A DNA stretch of 64,000 nucleotides from Alphaproteobacteria bacterium (GCA_012103315.1 WLWZ01000013.1:53797-117796), one strand, 5' to 3'. Positions 50,153 through 58,612 are shown, numbered from the stretch's first letter. The notes: generated from the letters alone by a model not told the origin. Translations and numbers: made by a program.

Positions 50153-51709
50153 ATGCAGGGAGCCCAAACAACAGATTACAAATCGGTACGGACATTGCTT
50201 GCCGAACAGGCCGCTACGTTCGGCGACAAGCCCTATATGGTCTCTATCGATCAGGATGAAAAAGCGCTGAGCTTTGCCGCGTTGCACCGGCTCGGCAATC
50301 GCATGGCACATTTCTTCAAAGAGCGCGGGCTCAAAGCTAACGACCGCGTGCTGATGCTGTCAGAGAATTCAGTGGAGTTCGTCGCGGTATTTCTCGGCGT
50401 TCAGCGCTGTGGCGCGACTATCGCCACCGCCAATGTCGAGATGAACCGCGCCCATATTGGCGAGATCCTCCATGCCGTCGATCCAGTGCTGGTACTTGTT
50501 CAGGAAGGGCTCGGGCTCGAAGAACTGCGCGATCCCAACATGGCTGCCGCCTGGATAAAACTCGGCAACTGGAATGAGAGCGGCGGCTCGACCGGGTTCT
50601 TTGACGTGCTTTCTACGTTTCCCGATGATGATGACATTGCCGAGGTTTGCACCCCGGATGACATTGCGGTCATCTTTTACACCTCTGGCACCGAAGCCAA
50701 ACCCAAGGGCGTCATGCAGGCGCATTCCGCCGTCTGGCCCAACTATGACGCGACAGCTGATTGTGTCGATCTGGAAGAAGACAGCCGGGTCGTTGATTGC
50801 CGCTCCTATACCTGGCTGTCCTCACAAAATATGAGCCTCGGCGGGCCGCTGGCACGTGGTGCCACGGTCTATATGGCCAAGAAATTCTCTCGCAGCCGCT
50901 ATTTTAACTGGGTCAAGAAGTACCAGGCGACGATGGCAGTTTCAGTGCCAACCATCCTCAACATGTTCCTCAATGAACCGGTCGATATTCACGGTAACGA
51001 CATCCCGCATCTGCGGTTTTTTATGACGTCGTCAGCACCCATGCTGCCAGAAAACTGGAACCGTTTTGAAGAACAGTACGGCATCCGTATCTGCCAGTCG
51101 GCGGGCTGTTCCGAAGGCGGGCTAATGTGCAGCCATCGCGGTGAAGATCGCAAGATCGGCACCATCGGCTTTCCGCTGAAATACCAAAATGTTCGGCTGC
51201 TCGATGAAGACGACAAGGAAGTTCCCGATGGCCAGCCGGGTCAGATCGTGGTGTCGGGTTTGCAAAAGTCCTGGGGCTATCTGCATCCAGATGGTCGCGT
51301 CGAGAAGTTACCACTGGAACACCGCACCGGCGATTTGGGGCAAATCGATGAAGATGGCCATTTGACCGTCGTTGGACGGCTCAAGGATTTAATCATTCGC
51401 GGCGGCGTCAATATCTCCCCGACCGAGATCGACAACATTCTGTCACGCCACGCAGACATCATCGATGCCGCCGCCTGCGGTGTCCCCAACAAAATCTATG
51501 GCGAGGAAGTCGTCTGTTATGTGATCCCGCGTGAAGGCAGCGGCCTGTCGGAAGACACCATCATCGCCCATTGCGGCGAAACACTGGCACCGTTCAAGAC
51601 ACCGAAACAGGTGATCTTTGTCGATGAACTGCCCAAAAACGAACGCGGCAAGCTCGACCGCAAAGCACTCACGGAAACATGGAAACGTGAATATGCGGTT
51701 GAGGCCTAG
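50153..51709 (+). CDS. AMP-dependent CoA ligase, second of a tandem pair
   Basis: About 518 aa; ATG 50153 (MQGAQTTDYKS) lies after the previous stop, whereas a longer frame overlaps it. Motifs: FYTSGTEAKPKGVMQAH, QSAGCSEGGL, RTGDLGQIDEDG, RLKDLIIRGGVNISPTEID and NERGKLDRKAL with the catalytic Lys. Both ligases share GDDIPHLRF/NDIPHLRF, KIYGEEVVCYV and IRGGVNIS segments. The last 93 bases recur at 52561-52653 as an isolated in-frame remnant with 82 of 93 bases identical, so a third copy of this gene once lay downstream. Confidence 0.86.
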   Translation: MQGAQTTDYKSVRTLLAEQAATFGDKPYMVSIDQDEKALSFAALHRLGNRMAHFFKERGLKANDRVLMLSENSVEFVAVFLGVQRCGATIATANVEMNRAHIGEILHAVDPVLVLVQEGLGLEELRDPNMAAAWIKLGNWNESGGSTGFFDVLSTFPDDDDIAEVCTPDDIAVIFYTSGTEAKPKGVMQAHSAVWPNYDATADCVDLEEDSRVVDCRSYTWLSSQNMSLGGPLARGATVYMAKKFSRSRYFNWVKKYQATMAVSVPTILNMFLNEPVDIHGNDIPHLRFFMTSSAPMLPENWNRFEEQYGIRICQSAGCSEGGLMCSHRGEDRKIGTIGFPLKYQNVRLLDEDDKEVPDGQPGQIVVSGLQKSWGYLHPDGRVEKLPLEHRTGDLGQIDEDGHLTVVGRLKDLIIRGGVNISPTEIDNILSRHADIIDAAACGVPNKIYGEEVVCYVIPREGSGLSEDTIIAHCGETLAPFKTPKQVIFVDELPKNERGKLDRKALTETWKREYAVEA

Positions 51710-51726
51710 AAACAAGAATCCGCACG

Positions 51727-52554
51727 ATGATCTGTAGATTGTTTCGCCTTGTTACGCTTTTTGGCAGCCTCCTGCTATGTGGCTTTAGCAATCCAACATC
51801 AGTGACCTTTAAATCCGCAGCACCCGACCTTACCACTGGAAAACATCTTTCTATTCGCGGGCTATTGTCCAAACCCGGTGGTGCCGGACCATTTCCCGCC
51901 ATCGTCATTCTCCATACCTGCGGCGGAGTACGCCAAAATCTCAGCCTCATCTGGCCAAAGTTTCTTGTTGAACAAGGCTATGTGTCTTTAACCGTCGATA
52001 GCTTTGGCTCTCGCGGGGTCGGCAATTGTCCCAACGAGTTCACTCGAACCACAACAGACAAACCGTTGCGCCCCTACAAAGCTATTGCAGCTGACGCTCA
52101 TGGTGCGTTGGCGTATTTGAGAAAACTACCAATCGTTAAAAGCAAAGACGTCGCCGTCGCAGGCTTCTCGCTCGGCGGTATCGTCATTCACATGGCAATC
52201 CTGCCTGCATACGCGAAATCGAAACCATCGCTTGGCTTTAAGGCCGCGATATCGCTGTACGGAAACTGCGCAGTCCGTGTGCCAATGGAAAAACTGCCCG
52301 ATGCCCCACTGCCATTCATGGCAATCATTGGCGAAAAGGACAAACGCATACTCGGCAATTGCCAAAAATACCTCCCGCGCGGGCCGAACACCAAATTACA
52401 TGTGCTTCCCGGTGCCTATCACGCTTTCGATATTTCGTTTTTCAGAACAATGCAGCATGGATTCCGGGGCGCACCGATGCTTTACAATGAAAAAGCAGCG
52501 CAGACAGCCCGCAAACTCGTTGCGGAGTTTTTAAGAGAGCATATTTCAAAATAA
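51727..52554 (+). CDS. Dienelactone hydrolase-family lipoprotein
   Basis: 275 aa, alpha/beta hydrolase. N-terminal lipobox-like signal (LFGSLLLC, then Gly, about residues 11-19). Nucleophile Ser in AVAGFSLGGIV (about 143-153), the acid Asp in IIGEKDKRIL (about 200) and the His in PGAYHAFDI (about 230). Dienelactone hydrolases usually use Cys at the nucleophile; here it is Ser, as in many DLH-like esterases. It probably acts in the periplasm on an ester or lactone. It lies exactly between the ligase 3' end and a diverged copy of that 3' end, a sign of insertion or duplication/deletion. Confidence 0.82.
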   Translation: MICRLFRLVTLFGSLLLCGFSNPTSVTFKSAAPDLTTGKHLSIRGLLSKPGGAGPFPAIVILHTCGGVRQNLSLIWPKFLVEQGYVSLTVDSFGSRGVGNCPNEFTRTTTDKPLRPYKAIAADAHGALAYLRKLPIVKSKDVAVAGFSLGGIVIHMAILPAYAKSKPSLGFKAAISLYGNCAVRVPMEKLPDAPLPFMAIIGEKDKRILGNCQKYLPRGPNTKLHVLPGAYHAFDISFFRTMQHGFRGAPMLYNEKAAQTARKLVAEFLREHISK

Positions 52555-52560
52555 GCGACC

Positions 52561-52653
52561 TTTGTCGATGAACTGCCCAAAAACGAACGCGGCAAACTTG
52601 ACCGCAAAGCGCTCGCGGAAACATGGAAACGTGAGAACACGGTAGAGGCTTAA
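52561..52653 (+). pseudogene. 3' remnant of a third CoA ligase gene
   Basis: 93 bases ending in TAA that align without gaps to the last 93 bases of the ligase at 50153-51709 (82 of 93 identical). The translation reads FVDELPKNERGKLDRKAL and onwards to TVEA. The frame is intact but has no start and lies 6 bases after the hydrolase stop. Most differences are silent or near the C-terminus, so this was a real paralogue and not a fresh copy. Confidence 0.85.
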
Positions 52654-52658
52654 AACAT

Positions 52659-52760
52659 GTCATCCCCGTATCTGACCTGAGTGTCCATTGATCCTCTGGT
52701 CGTGCCGCCCACCATATCGTCATCCCGCACTTGATGCGGGATCCATCTGACGGAGTAAGC
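52659..52760. repeat. Interspersed palindromic repeat of the GTCATCCCGCA type
   Basis: GTCATCCCCG at 52659 and GTCATCCCGCA at 52719 start two related half-units. The second forms a hairpin, ATCCCGCA-CTTGA-TGCGGGAT (52722-52742). This motif is a common dispersed repeat in many alphaproteobacterial genomes. It directly follows the ligase remnant. Confidence 0.55.
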
Positions 52761-52990
52761 TCCAACAACCAAAAATGAAAAAGTCTTAAGGGCATTCCCG
52801 CAAAAATAGTTAGGCCGGTATTTTAGTTGGCACAAAACCTGCCAAATTAAATTTTTCTTCACTTAAATCCGTATGTTAACCATCTTATTGGATTGACTGA
52901 ATCTTTTGGCTATGGAAAGAGTTGTCATCGCTTCGGCTTTGTATCGTCGCAGCAGGGTTGGCTTGGATTAAACGCAAATTGGGGGTTCTC

Positions 52991-53626
52991 ATGCGGACAC
53001 GTAATTCGGGCCGTTTCAGAAAAAATTCACTTGCTGCAGCCGCGGCAACGACTGCTATGGGCGCTGCATCGGCCAGTGCAGCGATCATTCATGTCGACCC
53101 AGCAGACATTACGCTGGGTCCTGGGGTCGCCTCTCACTTCATTGAATTTACTGCGCTACCCGCGGCTGACGGGCTTACGATTACCGGCGGAATCAGCAAA
53201 GGTACTCAAAACCGTATTACTGACGGATTATTCGGTCCCACCGGTGGGGGTGGAACCACTCCAACTTATATTGAGTATGGAGACACCTTTGGTGCGGGCG
53301 ACGTCATCAACAATGGCAGTTTCACTTCACACGCTAATATTGGTGAAACCGTATTCTTGGGATTCGCCTTCACGCCTGATGGAAGCGACTTCTTTCCCGT
53401 TGGGACAGGCAACCATTTCGGTTGGGTCCGCGTAACACAGACAGCAGCCGACAGTATCGTCCTCCATGAATGGGCCTATCAGGACCAGGCAGATGTTGCG
53501 ATTTTTGCTGGTGAGGGCGGCACATTCACACCGGGGGCGGCTGTTTCAGAGCCGGCGGCGCTGATGCTATTCGCAATTGGTGCGGTATTTGCGGCACGCA
53601 TGCATGCCAGACGAACCCGACAATAA
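52991..53626 (+). CDS. PEP-CTERM-type exported protein
   Basis: About 211 aa from ATG 52991. A Sec signal peptide (residues 1 to about 31, basic RTRNSGRFRKN, then an Ala-rich core ending SASAA) is followed by a Gly/Thr-rich beta domain of about 145 residues with no recognised fold. The C-terminal sorting tail is VSEPAALMLFAIGAVFAA with basic HARRTRQ, which fits a PEP-CTERM signal in its SEP variant. Such proteins are processed by exosortase and reach the outer surface or biofilm matrix. No exosortase gene is in the window. Its 3' end overlaps a methyltransferase gene by 23 bases. Confidence 0.75.
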   Translation: MRTRNSGRFRKNSLAAAAATTAMGAASASAAIIHVDPADITLGPGVASHFIEFTALPAADGLTITGGISKGTQNRITDGLFGPTGGGGTTPTYIEYGDTFGAGDVINNGSFTSHANIGETVFLGFAFTPDGSDFFPVGTGNHFGWVRVTQTAADSIVLHEWAYQDQADVAIFAGEGGTFTPGAAVSEPAALMLFAIGAVFAARMHARRTRQ

Positions 53627-54878
53627 GGCTTCGGCATCGGCCTATACGGCGAATCCGTATCCTGAATATACGTTCGCAGAGACCCACCCTGCGCGGATAG
53701 CCGCGCAGGGTTTTCTGCATGGGCTGACGGTGCCCGACCCCACGACCGCGCGGGTGTTTGAATTCGGCTCCGCCAGCGGCAACAATCTAATCTCCCATGC
53801 GGTTTCCCTGCCCGATGCCACATTCACTGGTATCGATATTACGCCCTTGCAGGTCGAACGCGGGCGTTCAGAAATTGAAAAGCGCGGGCTGACCAATATC
53901 ACGCTGGACTGCGCCGATATTCTGGAGGTCGATCTCGGCAATAACGAATATGATTACATCATCGCGCACGGCATGCTGTCCTGGGTGCCAGATGACGTAA
54001 AGGACCGCATGCTGGCACTGACCGGCAAGCATCTGGCGGCCAATGGTATCGCCTATGTCAGCTACAACACTCTCCCCGGCTGGAGTGTGAACGAGGCTGT
54101 CGCCGATATCATGCGGCTTGCAACCGATCAGGAAAGTGAGAAGACCTCGACAATTGACCGCGCCAGGGCGGCGCATGGGCTTATGACGCAGCTTTTCCAG
54201 GATGCCACTGGACCGCATGTCGATTTGGTCAATTTCGAACTGGACCATATCAGTAAAAAACATCAAACGTTGGTTCTGCACGACGAGCTGGAAGGGACCA
54301 ACGACCCCTGTTATTTCCTGCAATTCGTCGAATGGGCAGCAGAACACGGGCTGAAACATTTCACCGATGCCACGCTGCCGACTTTCTGGCCGACCGCCCT
54401 GCTCAAAAAACAGCGCGATATTCTTTCCGGGCGCGGGCTTTCCTGGCTGCATATGCAACAATATCTCGATTTCGTTGACTGGCGGCGGTTCCGCCGTTCG
54501 CTCCTCTGCCGGGCCGACACAACCATTACCGAATTGCCCGACCTCGAACGGCTTGAGGGCATTGCCCTACAATCTCACCTGCGCCCGGCAGGCAGGATAA
54601 CCGTCGCGCCTGGCGTGAAGGTCGAGTACAGCATGACGAAGCTTGATCATAACCGACCGGTGGTCGCGGTCACCGATCCGCTGATCCAAACATTCCTGCA
54701 GTTACTCAATGCAGACGCGAAGACGTTTCATTCTTTCGCCGCCACGCGCGATACTGCCGCTGCTAAATGCAATCCGACCCATGCAGACGAGGCCGCGCAG
54801 ACACGCCTGCGCCATTGGACAATGGAAGCCATCGCGCTCGGCTGGCTGGATCTGGCCTATTTATCAAATAACGATTAA
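53604..54878 (+). CDS. PKMT-type class I methyltransferase with regulatory domain
   Basis: About 424 aa from ATG 53604, which overlaps the PEP-CTERM gene by 23 bases. The SAM-binding domain (about 10-190) has NPYPEYTFAETHPARI, VFEFGSASGNNLI (motif I, about 51-63) and TGIDITPLQVERGRSEIEK. It is followed by a MethyTransf_Reg domain (about 215-300) and a C-terminal region. This architecture is that of the rickettsial OmpB protein-lysine methyltransferases. The coupling to a surface-protein gene suggests that it methylates that protein or another envelope protein, by inference. It ends at TAA sharing bases with the convergent Rieske gene. Confidence 0.82.
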   Translation: MPDEPDNKASASAYTANPYPEYTFAETHPARIAAQGFLHGLTVPDPTTARVFEFGSASGNNLISHAVSLPDATFTGIDITPLQVERGRSEIEKRGLTNITLDCADILEVDLGNNEYDYIIAHGMLSWVPDDVKDRMLALTGKHLAANGIAYVSYNTLPGWSVNEAVADIMRLATDQESEKTSTIDRARAAHGLMTQLFQDATGPHVDLVNFELDHISKKHQTLVLHDELEGTNDPCYFLQFVEWAAEHGLKHFTDATLPTFWPTALLKKQRDILSGRGLSWLHMQQYLDFVDWRRFRRSLLCRADTTITELPDLERLEGIALQSHLRPAGRITVAPGVKVEYSMTKLDHNRPVVAVTDPLIQTFLQLLNADAKTFHSFAATRDTAAAKCNPTHADEAAQTRLRHWTMEAIALGWLDLAYLSNND

Positions 54879-55900
54879 GCCGCGCTGCTCTGACTTTCCT
54901 CTTCAATCAAACGCGCTAGCAGATTACGGGCCTGAAGTGTTGGATGATCCATCGCGACATCGATCTGCGGCGCATCGGGGAATTGATTGACGCGTCTCTG
55001 TACTGCTTCACAGATAGCCACATCTTCACGGAATACCTTGCGAATGACACTAAGCTGTTCGTCCATTGCCGGGTCATTGAGACCAAAGTCACGGGCGTTT
55101 GACCAGAAATGATGCGTCGTCGTTGCGGTTTCCGGCGTAATCGCATGCGCGTTATGGACGGTGATGCCATGTTCACGATTGCCTTCAAACGCGCCGGTAC
55201 CCGCCTGCGCCGCCCCGACATCAAACATGATGCTGGCAGGCGGCGTATAAACCCAACGGTTCCAGCTATCGCCCTTGCCCTCAATGTTGGCGGCCTTGGC
55301 CCAAAGCGGCGGTGGATCATCATTCGGGAACAGCCGTTCGCATTTCAGTTCGCGTGGCTCGCGGGTGACGGTTGGTTTGACTTTCAGTTTCGCCACATTG
55401 CCCAAAGTGTCGGGGTGGACAAAAGGCGAATGGGATTGATCAAGCTGGATATCGATATAGGACTGATAGTTACATTTAACGTAGAAATAATCGTCGATGG
55501 TCGCCCAGTCGGGGCTGTCCTTAAAGAAATAATCCGGGATCAGGCTCTCGTCTGCCTGAGTAGCCTCGCCCATCCAAATCCAGATCCAGCGATTCTTAAG
55601 CACAACGGGATAGGAACGCACGCAAGCGCCCGGCGGCACCAACTCCTGTGTCGGGATTGCCGTGCATTGCCCGGTCTTATCAAAGCGCAAACCATGATAG
55701 CCGCACTCGACCTCATTGCCTTGAAGACGGCCAACCGACAGCGGCGCGCTACGGTGACAACAACGATCTTCGAGCGCACCGACCTCGCCGTTCTCACCGC
55801 GAAAAAATACGATCGGCTCGTCGCAAATGGTGCGGGCTAGTAACCCATCATCAAGATGACTCTCCCAACCAGCGACATACCAGGCGTTTTTTAAGTACAT
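54875..55900 (-). CDS. Rieske non-heme iron oxygenase, vanillate O-demethylase (VanA)-like
   Basis: 341 aa, the length of VanA. Rieske cluster motif: C-x-H at residues 47-49 (RCCHRSA) and C-x-x-H at 66-69 (ECGYHGL). The mononuclear iron site is in LDQSHSPFVHPDT (His and His, about 159-164), and the N-terminal MYLKNAWYVAGWE is typical of the VanA/phthalate-type family. It would demethylate a methoxylated aromatic such as vanillate, giving protocatechuate for the LigI/LigJ route, or hydroxylate another ring. No ferredoxin reductase (VanB) is next to it, so electrons must come from elsewhere. Confidence 0.85.
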   Translation of the reverse strand: MYLKNAWYVAGWESHLDDGLLARTICDEPIVFFRGENGEVGALEDRCCHRSAPLSVGRLQGNEVECGYHGLRFDKTGQCTAIPTQELVPPGACVRSYPVVLKNRWIWIWMGEATQADESLIPDYFFKDSPDWATIDDYFYVKCNYQSYIDIQLDQSHSPFVHPDTLGNVAKLKVKPTVTREPRELKCERLFPNDDPPPLWAKAANIEGKGDSWNRWVYTPPASIMFDVGAAQAGTGAFEGNREHGITVHNAHAITPETATTTHHFWSNARDFGLNDPAMDEQLSVIRKVFREDVAICEAVQRRVNQFPDAPQIDVAMDHPTLQARNLLARLIEEESQSSAA

Positions 55901-55929
55901 AATGCGCTCCGCTAAAACTTCGGCGCCAG

Positions 55930-55990
55930 CCCGCTCCCCCTCCCGACCACCCAGTGCGATTATCCTGTGGGTCGTCGGGACGAAAAGCGG
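55930..55990. repeat. Palindromic intergenic element, copy C (right arm decayed)
   Basis: The left arm 55930-55953 is identical over 24 bases to the left arm of copy B. The loop GTGCGATTATCCTG resembles that of copy A reversed. The right arm (about 55968-55990) has several changes. It lies upstream of the Rieske gene, between it and the UbiD terminator. Confidence 0.75.
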
Positions 55991-56021
55991 TTAGCTCGGA
56001 AATCATATTACACCTACAAAA

Positions 56022-56044
56022 AGAGCGGCTCAATGAGCCGCTCT
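56022..56044 (-). terminator. Terminator of the UbiD-family gene
   Basis: AGAGCGGCTCA-A-TGAGCCGCTCT is a perfect 11-base inverted repeat. On the minus strand it is followed by TTTTTGTAGG. It lies 24 bases after the UbiD stop. Confidence 0.8.
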
Positions 56045-56067
56045 GATTGCAAATATGTCGCGTCGTC

Positions 56068-57660
56068 TTACCGACCGGTGCGGGCCAATGAATGGACCCA
56101 ACCTTTGTTGGTCATGTAGGACTTGGCGTGATCGATCTGCTCTTGCGAGAAGAACTTATCAGGAAACACCGTGTCGACCGGATAGACCGGACGCAGGAAG
56201 TCGCTCTCATACCCGTAAGGCACGGTCGCGTCGACTCCCATTCCACCTTCAAACTGGGTATTGGACGCTGTCCATTCCCGATCACCGGCTGTCATACGTT
56301 CAGCAGGCATAAAGGTCTGACCACGGCCACCCGGGATCGGATTAAGAATATCCGTCTGCGGATTAACACGGGTGGTCATGTTCCAGATCACATCGTCCAT
56401 ATCATAAATGTCAGTGTCTTCAGACATCGCGATAACCAGACGCGAGCCCTGCGAGCAGCTGAGGATCGCTGACAGGAAGTTGCGCTGCCAGCCTTCATCG
56501 ATCTGACTGCGCTTCTTGACTTGGATGATTGCACCGCCCCAATCCGTCATCGGATAAGGGATGTTGCAGTCCTGAATGATGCCAGGCTGCATACGTTCGC
56601 ACAGCTCATACATCGCCGCTTCACGCACCGTTGTATCGATGTTTTGGCAATCCATCGTGTGGACGCCGAGCGGGAAGACAATCGGCTTGGACTCACGCGC
56701 CCGCGTTGTTACTGCGGTGACGTGGAAGGTCGGCGCTTTGTAAGCCTTGCCCATATAACCAGCCCATTCGGGATGGAAATGGAAGCGGCCCTGAACACCG
56801 GCTTCTTCGGATTCAGCGGTTTCATAACGACGATCCCTCGGATGGAGGTAGCCTTCCAGCGTGATCTCAGCATCCGCCAGCGCGTAAGCGCCAGGAACGG
56901 TCTTAGCTTCAACCATGCGAACTGGTTCACCGATCAAACGACCGGCAACGCCGAGCTCGTCACAACCGGTTGGCAGAATGACATAGTCAAACCCGGCACC
57001 CGCCAGAAGGTTGGGACCAAAAGGAATACCAAAGTTCATGGTCAGTGGAATCGGCTCGTCATCGCGGTAATGCTTGGCCATAACCTGCCAACCATGCGAA
57101 CCAGGCGAAATCTGGAACGTGCCGACATTGCCCCACCGGAAGTTCATCCGGTTGTAGGCCATATCCGTACCACCCTCGAAATATTCACCAGCGAACAGGC
57201 GCTGTCCGGACCCAACGGTCAATTCTGACTCGTAGGTCGTATGACGGATCGGCACCATATGCTCATTAACTTCAGCCGGGTTCAGAATAACTTCTTCATG
57301 GCTCGGTGCGTCTTTAGAATCGACAACAACAGGCGGCAGTGGATTGCGGATGGCGTTGGCAATCGCCAACGTCATTTCCTGCATATTATCGACGCCGAAC
57401 AGCTTGCACATAATTCCCTGATCGGCGAACAGGTTGGTGATCGCACGATGGTTGGGCTTGCCTTTGACGTTGTTGAACAAAAGCGGGCATGCGCCATCAA
57501 GATGCTTCTGAACACCGGTAATCTCGAGATCAGGATCAACCTCGGTATCGGTTTCAATAATGTCGCCTTCCTGCTTTAGGAAGTCGATGGTGCCCCGCAG
57601 ATCCCGAAGGTGATCTGTCACTGGCGTTGGTTTGAGTTGTTCTCTGGCTGTCGCCACCAT
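56068..57660 (-). CDS. UbiD-family prenylated-FMN decarboxylase
   Basis: 530 aa. Full UbiD length and pattern: an N-terminal domain (about 20-130), then the prFMN and metal-binding core with AYNRMNFRWGNVGTFQISPG (about residues 168-187) and LPTGCDELGVAGRLIGEPV, and a C-terminal dimer domain. UbiD enzymes reversibly decarboxylate aromatic or alpha,beta-unsaturated acids using prFMN made by UbiX; ubiX is not in this window. Context (Rieske oxygenase, box and lig genes) points to an aromatic acid such as a hydroxybenzoate or phthalate derivative rather than ubiquinone synthesis. The ATG is preceded by AGGAGATAG. Confidence 0.88.
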   Translation of the reverse strand: MVATAREQLKPTPVTDHLRDLRGTIDFLKQEGDIIETDTEVDPDLEITGVQKHLDGACPLLFNNVKGKPNHRAITNLFADQGIMCKLFGVDNMQEMTLAIANAIRNPLPPVVVDSKDAPSHEEVILNPAEVNEHMVPIRHTTYESELTVGSGQRLFAGEYFEGGTDMAYNRMNFRWGNVGTFQISPGSHGWQVMAKHYRDDEPIPLTMNFGIPFGPNLLAGAGFDYVILPTGCDELGVAGRLIGEPVRMVEAKTVPGAYALADAEITLEGYLHPRDRRYETAESEEAGVQGRFHFHPEWAGYMGKAYKAPTFHVTAVTTRARESKPIVFPLGVHTMDCQNIDTTVREAAMYELCERMQPGIIQDCNIPYPMTDWGGAIIQVKKRSQIDEGWQRNFLSAILSCSQGSRLVIAMSEDTDIYDMDDVIWNMTTRVNPQTDILNPIPGGRGQTFMPAERMTAGDREWTASNTQFEGGMGVDATVPYGYESDFLRPVYPVDTVFPDKFFSQEQIDHAKSYMTNKGWVHSLARTGR

Positions 57661-57998
57661 TTCTATCTCCTAATCCGTCCTTTTAACGTCAAATTCGCGG
57701 AATTCGTCTCTTAATATTATGTCACAACGCTCCCGTGCGTGCGCGACGCGGGTGTGTTTTTACGTGGCTTAATCAGAAATTGCAAGCCCGCATTTTTCAC
57801 AAAACACCCTCCAAACCCCAATAAAACATAGGAAAATTAGATCATTGACTGCTAAATACTTAGATTACTTAGTATTTTTTGGAACTACCAATGTGATTCT
57901 CATATCAAACCAACCTGTTGATTTTTCTGGTATTGGTTGACCGACACAAGAAACCATTCCAAAACTTACGTTAGAAATTTTCCATAGAGATTTTTTAC
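57661..57998. other. Divergent intergenic region between ubiD-like and cupin genes
   Basis: About 340 bases without a supported gene, holding promoters for both sides. An AT-rich inverted repeat, AAATACTTAG-ATTA-CTTAGTATTT (57854-57877, 9 of 10 pairs), followed by a T-run could be an operator or weak terminator ahead of the cupin gene. Confidence 0.45.
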
Positions 57999-58598
57999 AT
58001 GGCAGACAAACCACTTCCCGACCCCGTACAGAAATTCGTCGATACAATCCGCACCTATTGTGCCGACGGCAAGGAAGGCGAAACTTTGTGGCCTGTTGTC
58101 GCAGAAGATTTGAAAGCTCTGCTAAGCGATCCCACGCTTATCGAACAATCCAAGACCTGGCCCGACACCAAGAAAGGCGACGGTCCTCCGTCAAACCTGC
58201 TGTTCTACGAAGACCCTGACTATGGCTTTGTCTTAAACGCACTGGTCAAAGGCCCAAAATCGGTGACCAATGTACACGATCACGGCCCAAGCTGGACGCT
58301 TTATGGTGTGCTTGATGGCGGCGAGCATATCGAACGTTTCAGTCGGATTGACGACAACCCGACCGAGGAAGGTCCGGCTGAGTTAACATCAAACGGGGAG
58401 TTTGACGTGGTCCCCGGTTATATCGATGTTGTACCGCCGTGGGAAATTCATCAGGAAGCCAATGGTGACCATCGTACAATCGGGTTCATTGTCCGCAGCC
58501 AACGATCCGGGACTTTCAAACAATATCGCTACAACACAGAGAATGGGGGCATCGCGTCCTATAACGGTCCGACACAAATTCCGTTCGACCTAACGTAG
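57999..58598 (+). CDS. Cysteine dioxygenase-like cupin, second in the window
   Basis: 199 aa. The cupin His pair is in VTNVHDHGPSWTLYGVLDGG (about residues 89-108), with a late His in PPWEIHQEANGD (about 151). This is the H-x-H...H triad of thiol-dioxygenase-like cupins. It is clearly different in sequence from the cupin at 22885 but of the same class and size. The substrate might be a thiol or another small acid; some members of the family have no dioxygenase activity shown. It is 14 bases upstream of the TPR gene. Confidence 0.78.
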   Translation: MADKPLPDPVQKFVDTIRTYCADGKEGETLWPVVAEDLKALLSDPTLIEQSKTWPDTKKGDGPPSNLLFYEDPDYGFVLNALVKGPKSVTNVHDHGPSWTLYGVLDGGEHIERFSRIDDNPTEEGPAELTSNGEFDVVPGYIDVVPPWEIHQEANGDHRTIGFIVRSQRSGTFKQYRYNTENGGIASYNGPTQIPFDLT

Positions 58599-58612
58599 GC
58601 GTGCGTAAGTAA

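Noticed and set aside
56521..57228. A 235-codon + strand frame opposite the UbiD gene
   Set aside because: Shadow of a well-supported gene, without domain or start signal.
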